Positions 54,007-62,545 of a stretch of 64,000 nucleotides of DNA are shown here, one piece after another. Source of the DNA: Verrucomicrobiota bacterium. GTDB taxonomy: Bacteria > Verrucomicrobiota > Verrucomicrobiia > CAIQCK01. The stretch's first letter is position 1; each line of letters opens with the position of its first letter. The stretch lies in the NCBI GenBank assembly GCA_016222825.1, contig JACRQF010000009.1:1290142-1354141 (forward strand), given 5' to 3'. The translations under genes were made by a program, and so were the position numbers. Under the pieces are notes generated by a model, which did not search any database, had not been told where the DNA came from, and saw only the letters and a program-made list of their open reading frames with translations.

Positions 54007-57000
54007 ATGGATTCGCCCGCCCAATCCACCATCCACGCGCCACCTCACAAGGAGTCCCTCATCGAGCGGCTCATCGAGTGGAGCGCTCGGAACAAGTTCA
54101 TGGTCTTCCTTTTCGTCGGCGCGCTCACGGTCGGCGGCGTCTGGTGCCTGCAGAACACGGCGCTTGATGCCATTCCCGATCTCTCGGACACGCAGGTCAT
54201 CATTTACACGCAATGGGACGGCCGCAGCCCGAACCTCGTCGAGGACCAGATCACCTATCCCATCGTCACCAAGCTCATCGCCGCGCCCAAGGTTCGCGTC
54301 GCGCGCGGCTACTCGTTCTTCGGCTACTCGTTCGTCTATGTCGTGTTCGAGGACGGCACCGACATCTACTGGGCGCGCTCGCGCGTGCTCGAATACATGC
54401 AGGGTCTCTCCGGCCAGCTTCCGCCCGGCGTGACGCCGACGCTCGGCCCCGACGCGACCGGCGTGGGCTGGGGCTTCCAATACGCGCTCGTGGACCGCTC
54501 CGGCAAAAACGACCTCGCCGACCTGCGTTCGTTCCAGACGTGGCACCTGCGCTACTGGCTCCAGAGCGTCGAGGGCGTCGCCGAGGTCGCGACGTTCGGC
54601 GGCTTCGAGAAGCAATACCAGGTCGAACTCGACCCGAACAAACTCTTCGCCTACAACCTGCCGCTTACCCGCGTCGTCAGCGCCATCCGCAGTTCCAACA
54701 ACGACGTCGGAGGCCGCGAGATGGAGCGATTCGGCACCACCTACCTCGTGCGCGGCATGGGCTACATCAAGTCCCTCGACGACCTCCGCCTCGTGGTCGT
54801 TGGCGCCGACGCGCGCGGCACGCCGGTCCTGCTCAAGGACATTGCCAGCAACATTGCCCTCGGCCCGGAGATGCGGCGCGGCGCGGGCGACTTCAACGGC
54901 GAGGGCGAGACCGTCGGCGGCATCGTCGTCGTGCGTTACGGGCAGAACGTGTTGCAGGTCATAGACCGCCTGAAAGCGAAGCTCGCCGAGGTGAAGCCGT
55001 CGTTGCCGCCCGGCGTGGAGATCGTCACCACCTACGACCGCTCCGACCTCATCCGCCGCAGCATCAGCACGCTCAAGCATACCATCATCGAGGAGAGCAT
55101 CATCGTCGCCGTCATCGTCATCGTGTTCCTGCTCGACTTCGGCGGCGCGGCGCGGGCCATCGTCACGCTGCCCATCGCAGTCGCGCTGGCGTTCATCCCG
55201 ATGTATTTCATGGGCCTCACCGCCAACATCATGTCGCTGGCCGGCATTGCCATCTCCATCGGCGTGCTGTGCGACGAAGCGGTCGTGATGGTCGAGAACG
55301 TCCACAAGAAGCTCGAACACGCCCCGCCCGGCCTGAGCCGCGCCCAGCGCCAGGAGATCATCATCGCCGCCTGCAAGCAGCTCGGCAAACCGCTCTTCTT
55401 CGCGCTGCTCATCATCACCGTGAGCTTCCTGCCCGTGTTCACGCTGGAGGCGCAGGAAGGCCGGCTGTTCAAGCCGCTCGCGTTCACCAAGACCTTCACG
55501 ATGGCTTGGGCCGCGTTCCTCTCCATCACCATCGGCCCCGCGCTCATCGTGCTCATGACCGGCGCGAAGGTCATCCCGGAACATCGCCACCCGATCAGCC
55601 GGTTCCTGCACTGGCTCTACTATCCGTGGGTCAGCGCGCTCATGCGGCGGCGGATTCTTTCCATTGCCATCGCAGTCGCGGCCGTCGGCTCCGCGGTGCC
55701 CATCTACGAGAAGCTCGGCTCCGAGTTCATGCCGCCGTTGAACGAAGGCACCATCCTCTACATGCCGACCTCGCTGCCGACGATGTCCATCACCGAGGCG
55801 ACGCGGCTGATGCAAATCCAGGACCGCATCCTCAAGCAATTCCCCGAAGTCATCACCGTCCACGGCAAGGCGGGTAAAGCCGAGACCGCCACCGATCCCG
55901 CGCCGATGGAAATGTTCGAGACCGTCGTCCAGTTGAAACCGGAGAAGGACTGGCGTCATGTCGCCAATCCGCGCTGGTATTCGAAATGGAACACGCCGGA
56001 GTGGCTTGGCGGCTGGCTCCGCAAAGTCTGGCCCGACCAGCGACCGATCACATGGGACGAACTCATCGCCGAGATGGACGAAGCTCTCGCGTTGCCCGGC
56101 CAGGTCAACGCGTGGACCATGCCGATCAAGGCGCGCATTGACATGCTCTCCACCGGCATCCGCACGCCCGTCGGCATCAAGATTCTCGGCTCCGACTTGA
56201 AGGAAATCTCCCGCATCGGCGAGCAGCTCGAAGCCGTGCTGCGCGAGGTCAAGGGCACGCGCAGCGCCTACGCCGAGCGAACCGTCGGCGGCTATTACCT
56301 CGACATCATCCCGAACCGTCGCGAGATCGCCCGCTACGGCCTCAATGTCGAGGACGTGCTCAACGTCGTCGAGACCGCCATCGGCGGCATGGCCATCGGC
56401 CGCACCGTCGAGGGCCGCGAGCGTTACACCATCAACGTCCGTTACTCCCGCGAACTCCGCGACGACCCGGACAAACTCAAGCGCGTGCTCGTGCCGGTGG
56501 CCATGAACGAAACGGCGAATGGGCAAAGCGGCGAATCGGCGATGGTCGCCGACTCGCCGACTCGCCGACTCGCCGGTTCAACCGTCGCCCAGATTCCCCT
56601 CGGCCAGCTCGCCGAGATCAAGACCACCGTCGGCCCGCCGCTCATCAAGAACGAGAACGGCGCGCTCACCGGCTGGGTTTACGTGGACGTCACCGGCCGC
56701 GACCTCGGTGGCTACGTCGCCGACGCCAAGCGCGCCGTCACCGAGCGGATGGAAAAGGCCGGCCTCCTCCCCGCCGGCTACCGGCTCGAATGGACCGGCC
56801 AATACGAATACATGCTTCGCGTCCGCGAGCGGCTCAAGGTCGTCGTCCCGCTCACGCTCGTGATCATCTTCACGCTGCTCTACATGAACTTCAAGAGCGT
56901 GCCGGAGACTCTGATCATCCTCCTCTCGATCCCGTTCGCGATGACCGGCAGCATCTGGCTGCTCTGGTTGCTCGGCTACAACCTCAGCATCGCCGTCTGG

Positions 57001-57447
57001 GTCGGCATCATCGCCCTCGCCGGCCTCGCCGCCCAGACCGGCACCGTCATGATCATCTACCTCGACGAAGCCTTCCACGCCTGGCAACGCGCCGGCCGCA
57101 TGAAGACCCAGCACGACCTTTTCGAAGCCATCACCTACGGCGCCGTCCAGCGCGTCCGCCCGAAGCTCATGACCGTCTCGATGGTCACGCTCGGCCTCGT
57201 CCCCGCGCTCTGGGCGCACGGCGCCGGCGCGGAAGCCATTCAACGCATCGCCGCGCCGATGATCGGCGGCCTCATCACGAGCACCATCCTCACCCTCGAG
57301 ATCGTCCCCGCCATCTACTCCCTCTGGCGCGGCCGGCAGGTCGAGTGGGTCAAAGGCCCGCGTCCGCCGAAGAAGAGCTGGGAGGAACTCAGCGCGCAAT
57401 TTGTCGAGTGGGAAAAGCGCGAGCACGAGATCAAGCCCGCGTCCTGA
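54007..57447 (+). CDS. cusA: CusA-type heavy-metal RND efflux pump
   Basis: A 1146-residue 12-helix proton-antiport pump. The three methionines of the E. coli CusA Cu(I)/Ag(I) pathway are conserved: M586 (LYMPTSLP), M636 (PMEMFET) and M713 (RIDMLSTG), with the same 50-residue spacing between the first two as M573/M623. Acidic proton-relay residues are present in TM4 (GVLCDEAVVMVEN). This points to Cu/Ag rather than Zn/Co. An insert of about 22 residues (about 835-857) next to the QIPLGQLAEI strand is encoded by a palindromic sequence. The start 54007 follows the adaptor stop by 10 bases; the open frame extends 51 codons further. Confidence 0.95.
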   Translation: MDSPAQSTIHAPPHKESLIERLIEWSARNKFMVFLFVGALTVGGVWCLQNTALDAIPDLSDTQVIIYTQWDGRSPNLVEDQITYPIVTKLIAAPKVRVARGYSFFGYSFVYVVFEDGTDIYWARSRVLEYMQGLSGQLPPGVTPTLGPDATGVGWGFQYALVDRSGKNDLADLRSFQTWHLRYWLQSVEGVAEVATFGGFEKQYQVELDPNKLFAYNLPLTRVVSAIRSSNNDVGGREMERFGTTYLVRGMGYIKSLDDLRLVVVGADARGTPVLLKDIASNIALGPEMRRGAGDFNGEGETVGGIVVVRYGQNVLQVIDRLKAKLAEVKPSLPPGVEIVTTYDRSDLIRRSISTLKHTIIEESIIVAVIVIVFLLDFGGAARAIVTLPIAVALAFIPMYFMGLTANIMSLAGIAISIGVLCDEAVVMVENVHKKLEHAPPGLSRAQRQEIIIAACKQLGKPLFFALLIITVSFLPVFTLEAQEGRLFKPLAFTKTFTMAWAAFLSITIGPALIVLMTGAKVIPEHRHPISRFLHWLYYPWVSALMRRRILSIAIAVAAVGSAVPIYEKLGSEFMPPLNEGTILYMPTSLPTMSITEATRLMQIQDRILKQFPEVITVHGKAGKAETATDPAPMEMFETVVQLKPEKDWRHVANPRWYSKWNTPEWLGGWLRKVWPDQRPITWDELIAEMDEALALPGQVNAWTMPIKARIDMLSTGIRTPVGIKILGSDLKEISRIGEQLEAVLREVKGTRSAYAERTVGGYYLDIIPNRREIARYGLNVEDVLNVVETAIGGMAIGRTVEGRERYTINVRYSRELRDDPDKLKRVLVPVAMNETANGQSGESAMVADSPTRRLAGSTVAQIPLGQLAEIKTTVGPPLIKNENGALTGWVYVDVTGRDLGGYVADAKRAVTERMEKAGLLPAGYRLEWTGQYEYMLRVRERLKVVVPLTLVIIFTLLYMNFKSVPETLIILLSIPFAMTGSIWLLWLLGYNLSIAVWVGIIALAGLAAQTGTVMIIYLDEAFHAWQRAGRMKTQHDLFEAITYGAVQRVRPKLMTVSMVTLGLVPALWAHGAGAEAIQRIAAPMIGGLITSTILTLEIVPAIYSLWRGRQVEWVKGPRPPKKSWEELSAQFVEWEKREHEIKPAS
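56529..56574 (+). repeat. In-frame palindrome plus tandem GACTCGCC repeats inside cusA
   Basis: Arms 56529-56542 (CGGCGAATCGGCGA) and 56546-56559 pair at 13 of 14 positions around a TGG loop. They are continued by three copies of the octamer GACTCGCC (56551-56574). The reading frame is kept, giving an extra segment rich in Ser, Ala, Arg and Gly. Confidence 0.85.
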
Positions 57448-57868
57448 CGCCGCCCGCCTCTGCGCAATCGCGATTGGAAGTGTCGGCCAACTTCCGGGTG
57501 TTCTAGATGTGAGGCCGCAAAGGCCACCGGAAGGAGTTTTCACCTCAACAACTCCACGACGCCATTGGTGGCACAGGCACCACCTTGGTAGGAGCAAAGA
57601 AAACTCGCATGCCTGGCGCCAGGTGCGCCAGGGCATCACCCCTCCATCGGTTTCGCCGCCCCCGCCGTGATGACAGGATGAATCCAGTCGTATCTGTCAA
57701 GAGACGGGGCCGGCCCGGATGAGAACCCCGAAGATGACCGGCCGGTTGGCGGTCAAAAGGGTAAAATTTTGGTTGCGGCGGCGCGCGTATTCGCTTAGAG
57801 AGAGTGCCGCCAACCTCCGGGTAATTCAGGTTAGGTCTGAACATTTGGCTCTGTCAGTCAGGTATCTC
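57448..57868. other. Long leader/intergenic region upstream of rho
   Basis: 421 bases without a recognised gene. It holds a hairpin after cusA (GGAAGT 57476-57481 with ACTTCC 57490-57495) and an imperfect direct repeat: 57479-57506 resembles 57803-57829, sharing CCAAC(C/T)TCCGGGT. A GC-rich region near 57705-57750 (GGCCGGCCCGG and GACCGGCCGG) can fold. It is a candidate regulated leader of rho; I cannot match it to a known RNA family. Confidence 0.5.
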
Positions 57869-59017
57869 ATGTCATCCGAAGCACAAGCTCAAGTTGTCGA
57901 AGGCGTCTTGGAATTCGCCGAGAAGGGTTACGGTTTCCTCCGCAATCCCGTGAAGGCGTTCCAGCCGAATCCACTGGACCCGTTCGTCTCCGCGGACATG
58001 ATCCGCCAGTTTCGCCTGCGCGAAGGGCTGGTCGTCCGCGGCGAACCCGGCAAAGCCGACCGCGGCCGCGGCCGCAACAGCCCCCCGCTGGCCAAGATCG
58101 AGAGCGTCTGCGGCATGGCGCCGGAGAAGTGGGCCGAGGTGAAGTCCTTCGACAAGCTCACGCCGATCAACCCCAAGGAGCGGTTCGTTTTTGAAACCAC
58201 GCCCGACATCATCACGATGCGCGTCGTGGACTTGCTGGCGCCCATCGGCAAGGGCCAGCGCGCCCTCATCGTCTCCCCGCCGCGCTCCGGCAAGACCACG
58301 CTGCTCCAGCAAATGGCCGCCGCCGTCACCAAGAACCACCCGGAGACTTACCTCATCGTGTTGCTCATTGACGAGCGCCCCGAAGAGGTCACCGACTGGC
58401 GGCGCACCGTCAAGGGCGAGGTCATCGCCTCCTCCAACGACATGCCGCTGGAGAACCACGTCCGCGTCAGCCGGCTCGCCGCCGAGATGGCCAAGCGCCG
58501 TGTCGAGATGGGCCAGGACGTGTTCATGGTGCTCGATTCCATCACCCGCATGGGCCGCGCGTTCAACGCGGTCTCCGGCACCAGCGGACGCACCATGACC
58601 GGCGGCCTCGACAGCCGCGCGCTGGAAATCCCCAAGCGCATCTTCGGCGCCGCGCGCAAGTCCGAGGAAGGCGGCAGCCTCACCACCGTCGCCAGCGCGC
58701 TCATCGAGACCGGCTCGCGCATGGACGAGTTCATCTTCCAGGAGTTCAAAGGCACCGGCAACATGGAGCTGGTCCTCAACCGCAAGGTCGCCGAGCAGCG
58801 CATCTGGCCCGCGATGGACATCGGCCAGAGCGGCACGCGGCGCGAGGAGTTGCTCATTCCGCCCGCCGACCTGGAGAAGATCGCCCTCCTGCGCCGCGGC
58901 ATCGTTGGCATGCCACCCGAACAGGCGATGGGCGGCCTCGTCACCGCGCTGAACAGAACCAAGTCCAACAAGGAATTCCTGACCCAGCTCGGCCGCGGCT
59001 CCGGCTTGCGGTTGTAG
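57869..59017 (+). CDS. rho: Transcription termination factor Rho (short form)
   Basis: A 382-residue RNA helicase. It begins directly with the cold-shock-like primary RNA-binding fold (VVEGVLEFAEKGYGFLRNP, residues 9-27) and lacks the N-terminal helical Rho_N domain found in E. coli Rho (419 residues). The ATPase has P-loop SPPRSGKTT (136-143), LIDERPEEVTDW, the Q-loop and R-loop region VFMVLDSITRMGRAFN and TSGRTMTGGLD, and the C-terminal NRTKSNKEFL. It terminates transcription at C-rich unstructured RNA. ATG at 57869 is used; the frame remains open 50 codons further, but that part shows no conserved features. The next gene on the opposite strand ends 7 bases away. Confidence 0.95.
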   Translation: MSSEAQAQVVEGVLEFAEKGYGFLRNPVKAFQPNPLDPFVSADMIRQFRLREGLVVRGEPGKADRGRGRNSPPLAKIESVCGMAPEKWAEVKSFDKLTPINPKERFVFETTPDIITMRVVDLLAPIGKGQRALIVSPPRSGKTTLLQQMAAAVTKNHPETYLIVLLIDERPEEVTDWRRTVKGEVIASSNDMPLENHVRVSRLAAEMAKRRVEMGQDVFMVLDSITRMGRAFNAVSGTSGRTMTGGLDSRALEIPKRIFGAARKSEEGGSLTTVASALIETGSRMDEFIFQEFKGTGNMELVLNRKVAEQRIWPAMDIGQSGTRREELLIPPADLEKIALLRRGIVGMPPEQAMGGLVTALNRTKSNKEFLTQLGRGSGLRL

Positions 59018-59024
59018 GCCAGCG

Positions 59025-60674
59025 TCACCGCCGCTGGCTTGCCGAGCCCATCGTGTCCGTCGCGCCCTTGAACCCCGGCCCGCCGGCCGCGACGTAGCCG
59101 CGGCTCGCGCCGCTCGCGTCCGGGCTGACCCAGAAGGCGTAGAGCGCACCGTTCTTCAGATGGAACCGGAACTTCACCGGCTGGCCCGCGAGCTTTGACA
59201 AGTCGCGCGCGCCCTTCCACTTCACCGCTTGCAGCGTCTTGTCGGCGCGGAGCGGCACGCAATTCTCCCGCGTGAACGGTTTGATCACGTTGCCGTCGCG
59301 ATCAAGCGCCTCCACGCGCAGTTCGCCCTTCGGCGCGGCGAGGTTGACGAAGAGAAGTTTGCCGTCGAAGCGCACGGGCCGCGTCGTGAGCGTGGCCATC
59401 TCGGTGCCTGCATCCATCGAAGCGAATCCATCGCGACGCAGCACAGCCAGACCCGTGCTCGCGCCGGCATCGTTGTAGTTGCAGCCGGGGAAACTCTTCC
59501 CGGCCCGGCCGCTGACGTAGAAGTAAAGCTTGTCGCCGACGACCAGACAGCCGCCGCCCACGCTCTGCACGTTGCCCCAGTTCCAGTCGCCCATCTTCTC
59601 CGACACGGGACAGAACGGCTGCCGGTTGGAGCGGTCCCAGTGAAACCCGTCGCGGCTGAAACCGACGCAGATGGAGTTCTGCTTCGGCCGGCCGAACTGT
59701 TGCAGCTCTTTGGCTATCTCTGTCGGTGGCTTGGAACGGTAATCGCCGCGCCAGACGCTGAACAACCCGACCAGCACGCTCTCGTAGGCCGCGCAGTCGA
59801 GATTGTAGAGCTGCGGCGGCGTCAGCAGGTCGTCGCGTTTCCAGTCGGCATTGTCGGAGGCGACCCAGACGACCGGCTCCTTCTTCTCGGAAACCTGCGG
59901 CGTGAAGCTGAAGAAATCCTTCGTCTCCCAATAATGCCGGCTGCGGCCGCGCTTGGAGCCGATGCGGATGCTGAACACCCACCGTTCGCGGAACGGATTG
60001 TAGAAGAACGAGCTGCGGTCGCCAGTCTTCGAGCCGTCGCCCGCCTTGGTCCAGTGAATGCCATCCGCCGACCGCAGCAGCGAGAACATCCCGCCGCCGG
60101 CATAGACCGCCATCTTGAACCGTTGCTGCGGGTCCGTCGCGTTGTGGTCGAGCCAGACCGTGTTGGAATCGCGCCCGCCTTTGAGGACGATGTTCGTGTC
60201 CGGCACCACGTCGAGCTTCGGCTTCTCCCAGCGGATGCCGTCCTTCGAGGTCGCGTAGCAGGTCTGGCCGCCGCCGTGGCCGGCGTAATACCACATCTTG
60301 AACAGCTTGTCCTTCGGGTCGAACCACACCCCGTCGCTGAACGGCATCACCGCCGGCCCGCGTCCCGCCAACTCCCACGGTTGGTCCGGTTTCAAGATTG
60401 GATTGCCGGCGAAATACTCCGGCGCATGAAACACCCGCTTCAGCGTCGTGCCCTCGATGAGGAAGTCATCCACGAACAACTGCCGCCCCACGTCAATCGG
60501 GATGACCGCCGGCGGCGACGCGAGATAAGGCGGCGGGACCGGGTTCTCGGGAAAATCCGCCAGCCGCGGCGGCCATTCCGCCGGCAGCGTGATGCCGTTG
60601 TAGAGCGTCTCGGCTGCGGCCGCTGTCGAAACCGCAGCCAACCATGCAACAACCAGCTTCCTTTTCATGCTCAC
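59025..60674 (-). CDS. Secreted beta-propeller glycoside-hydrolase-like protein
   Basis: A 549-residue exported protein (signal peptide 1-21, ending TAAAAE). The sequence PAVIPIDVGRQLFVDDFLIEGTTLKRVFH followed by NPILKPDQPWE and repeated WFDPKDKLFKMWYYAG, YATSKDGIRWEKP, LLRSADGIHWTKAG suggests a five-bladed propeller like GH32/GH43 or GH130-type proteins; such IDVGRQLFVDDFLIE proteins are common in Verrucomicrobiota and Planctomycetota. I cannot assign an activity. It converges with rho and lies just downstream of the exonuclease gene on the same strand (37-base gap). Confidence 0.82.
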   Translation of the reverse strand: MSMKRKLVVAWLAAVSTAAAAETLYNGITLPAEWPPRLADFPENPVPPPYLASPPAVIPIDVGRQLFVDDFLIEGTTLKRVFHAPEYFAGNPILKPDQPWELAGRGPAVMPFSDGVWFDPKDKLFKMWYYAGHGGGQTCYATSKDGIRWEKPKLDVVPDTNIVLKGGRDSNTVWLDHNATDPQQRFKMAVYAGGGMFSLLRSADGIHWTKAGDGSKTGDRSSFFYNPFRERWVFSIRIGSKRGRSRHYWETKDFFSFTPQVSEKKEPVVWVASDNADWKRDDLLTPPQLYNLDCAAYESVLVGLFSVWRGDYRSKPPTEIAKELQQFGRPKQNSICVGFSRDGFHWDRSNRQPFCPVSEKMGDWNWGNVQSVGGGCLVVGDKLYFYVSGRAGKSFPGCNYNDAGASTGLAVLRRDGFASMDAGTEMATLTTRPVRFDGKLLFVNLAAPKGELRVEALDRDGNVIKPFTRENCVPLRADKTLQAVKWKGARDLSKLAGQPVKFRFHLKNGALYAFWVSPDASGASRGYVAAGGPGFKGATDTMGSASQRR

Positions 60675-60711
60675 TCCTCCGGTGTTTGCGCCGCGAGGTG
60701 AGCGTGGCGGT

Positions 60712-61254
60712 TTACCACTTCACCTGCACGACGCGCTTCTTGCCGAACTTGTCCACGTAGAAAAGTTGCTTGTGCTGGCAGCCGTATTCGTGGAGCAGCT
60801 TCGTGATCTTCACGTCGAAGCAGCAATACTCCGCGATCTCCATGATCCGCCCCTCTTTCCACCACTTCAGCGCCTCCATGCCGTCGGCGATCTTCTCGCT
60901 GCCGAGCGTGCCCGTGGCAAACGCATCCATCGGCAGCTTCCGTCCCACCGCCTTCTCCAGCTCCACCAGCAAGTCGAGCGTCGGCGCCTGCGTCAGGTCC
61001 AGCGGTGAGTAAGCCGACAGCACCTCGTAGTCGAAGTTGATGATGTTGTAACCGACCACCAGGTCGGCCCGCAGCAGCGCCTTGATGAGGTCGTTGGCGC
61101 GGCTCTCGTCGAAGATTTCGTAGCTCTGCGTGCCGGTGGAGTAAATGACGCCGACCGACATCTTCATGTCGCGCTTCTTGTCCCACCCGCCCACGTCCGC
61201 CGCCGACTTCTGCGTTTCCAGGTCGAAGTAAACGATGTTCTTGTTCTCAGACAC
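60712..61254 (-). CDS. DEDD-family 3'-5' exonuclease domain protein
   Basis: A 180-residue stand-alone RNase-H-like exonuclease domain. The four acidic residues can be read: D11 and E13 in VYFDLETQ, D75 in GYNIINFDYEVL, and D147 in EYCCFDVKIT. This resembles the YprB/predicted 3'-5' exonuclease family linked to helicase or PolB-like proteins, but no helicase or polymerase is fused or adjacent. A Tyr or His before the last Asp cannot be assigned with confidence, so the DEDDh or DEDDy class is open. It may act in RNA or DNA repair. Confidence 0.82.
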   Translation of the reverse strand: MSENKNIVYFDLETQKSAADVGGWDKKRDMKMSVGVIYSTGTQSYEIFDESRANDLIKALLRADLVVGYNIINFDYEVLSAYSPLDLTQAPTLDLLVELEKAVGRKLPMDAFATGTLGSEKIADGMEALKWWKEGRIMEIAEYCCFDVKITKLLHEYGCQHKQLFYVDKFGKKRVVQVKW

Positions 61255-61404
61255 AACCGCAGGCTAACGAACCGCGCCACCGCCCGCAAGGAGAACGATG
61301 CCCTGACGGTCTCCCGCAGGGCCGTCGGCGAGTGCGTCAGGAATGAGGAAGCGCCCCAAAGACCAAAAATGAAACCTCGAACATGGAGTGCAAGAACGTC
61401 GCGC

Positions 61405-61515
61405 TTACCTGCCCTTGCCTTTCAGGACCAGCGATTTCTCCGGGAACTCAAACTGATTGATGTCCTCTTCGGGATGGAGGTCGGCATAGCAAAGGACGAA
61501 GGCGCGTCTCGCCAT
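61405..61515 (-). CDS. Small ORF or gene remnant, 36 codons
   Basis: An ATG-started minus-strand frame encodes MARRAFVLCYADLHPEED followed by INQFEFPEKSLVLKGKGR, then TAA. The amino-acid composition is protein-like (FxLCYADLHPEEDI, FEFPEKSL), not that of a shadow frame. An in-frame TAG lies just upstream, so it cannot be longer. It could be a small protein or the end of a decayed gene. No ribosome site is obvious. Confidence 0.3.
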   Translation of the reverse strand: MARRAFVLCYADLHPEEDINQFEFPEKSLVLKGKGR

Positions 61516-61535
61516 GACGCTTGACTAGGCAACGT

Positions 61536-61559
61536 GGCAGCGGGAAAATCACGGCGCTG
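61536..61559. repeat. Intergenic repeat copy 1
   Basis: A 24-base core starting GGCAGCGGGAAA and ending CGCTG that recurs at 62458-62481 with three differences, all A/G transitions. Weaker similarity continues on the upstream side (a GGCA-CGT-like segment). The two copies flank the Sel1 lipoprotein gene in the same orientation. Confidence 0.7.
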
Positions 61560-61712
61560 TGAATGCTCAAGATGGGGAGCGTGAACCCATGAACAAGATG
61601 AACTGCCAAAAAAGGTATGTTTCGCGTTTGCATCGCCGCTGGCTGTTTGTAGGCTCTGGATTCTCAGCACAACAACGAACGTGCAACCTGAAAAGTAAGG
61701 GAAGATCGAATT

Positions 61713-62408
61713 ATGAGAAAGCTTGTTCTCGTCGGTGTTGTTTTACTGGCCGGGTGTTCTGCCCCTCGCGTAGCAGATAAACAATCTCAAGTGGATTACT
61801 CATTGCTAAGCATCCAAGAACTCACCGCGAAGGCAGAAAAGGGAGATGCCAACGCTCAAACTGAACTGGGCTTCTGCTACGCGATTGGCAAGCGTGTTAC
61901 GAAGGATGAGGTGGAGGCCCTGAAGTGGTATCGCAAAGCCGCCAAGCAGAATAGCACCAAGAGGCTTTCGATCGATTTCAAACCGAAGCAATATCACCCC
62001 ACTGCCAAAGAGGTTGCCTCGCCGAGTCCACAGCAGCCTGCCCTCTTAAAGACTGACGCGGCCGTTCTCCGGCGAGAACCAACAGCGTTGAACGTCGTTG
62101 GCATTCCAGAAGGTTCTTACGGCAAGAAAATGTTCGCCGAGATCGGCCGGCACTGGACGCTATTGATGGAGCAGTATTACGCCGACGGCCAACCAGGAAA
62201 GGTGAAGCTCAACTTCACGCTCTATCCGACCGGACGCGTGGATCATCTGAAGGTTGCGCAAAACACCGCTTCCCCTATGCTTGGACGCTACTGTCAGAAG
62301 GCAGTGATTGATTGTGTCCCCTTCGATCCGTGGCCGCAAGAGATGAAGCTGTTGGGGGATCACTTCAACATCACGATAGATTTTAACGTGTATTCATACG
62401 AAAAGTAG
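61713..62408 (+). CDS. Lipoprotein with Sel1 repeat and TonB-C-like domain
   Basis: A 231-residue lipoprotein (LLAGC, acylated C15). One Sel1-like repeat, AEKGDANAQTELGFCYAIGKRVTKDEVEALKWYRKAAK (split over residues 37-75), is followed by a basic linker and a C-terminal domain resembling TonB_C: HWTLLMEQYYADGQPGKVKL and VDHLKVAQNTASPMLGRYC...FDPWP. Sel1 repeats bind proteins. The TonB_C-like half suggests envelope attachment. AGGGAAG is 8-12 bases upstream of the ATG. It is flanked by two copies of an intergenic repeat. Confidence 0.78.
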   Translation: MRKLVLVGVVLLAGCSAPRVADKQSQVDYSLLSIQELTAKAEKGDANAQTELGFCYAIGKRVTKDEVEALKWYRKAAKQNSTKRLSIDFKPKQYHPTAKEVASPSPQQPALLKTDAAVLRREPTALNVVGIPEGSYGKKMFAEIGRHWTLLMEQYYADGQPGKVKLNFTLYPTGRVDHLKVAQNTASPMLGRYCQKAVIDCVPFDPWPQEMKLLGDHFNITIDFNVYSYEK

Positions 62409-62457
62409 ATCGTGTGAAAAGCGCGCTGCTCCTTTGCCAACTTGCTGGCAGCGTCAC

Positions 62458-62481
62458 GGCAGCGGGAAAGTCGCGACGCTG
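62458..62481. repeat. Intergenic repeat copy 2
   Basis: Matches the core at 61536-61559 at 21 of 24 positions, preceded by GGCAGCGTCAC. It lies in the 137-base gap between the two Sel1 genes, which converge on it. Confidence 0.7.
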
Positions 62482-62545
62482 ACTCACGCCTGCCCTGCGC
62501 GCCGCAACGAAGTTTGCATCACTTGGCAACCACGCCCAATGCCTG

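Larger units (their letters stand above)
61255..61712. other. 458-base gap with repeat element and small ORF
   Basis: Between the exonuclease gene and a Sel1 lipoprotein gene. Contents: a small minus-strand ORF (61405-61515, listed separately), one copy of an intergenic repeat with its core at 61536-61559, and a short A-rich stretch. No promoter can be assigned confidently. Confidence 0.5.

Noticed and set aside
53980..56526. 848-codon open frame on the minus strand inside cusA
   Set aside because: Antisense shadow of the conserved pump gene; composition is Asp/Ala/His-rich with no motif.
57545..57844. 99-codon minus-strand frame upstream of rho
   Set aside because: Contains both the repeat and the GC-rich leader; no motif, likely a repeat-derived frame.
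59018..59038. GCCAGCG/CGCTGGC hairpin after rho
   Set aside because: Overlaps the stop codon of the convergent gene and has no T-run; not scored as a terminator.
61559..61780. 73-codon plus-strand frame before the Sel1 lipoprotein
   Set aside because: Overlaps the lipoprotein start and the RBS, and has Arg/Cys-rich shadow composition.
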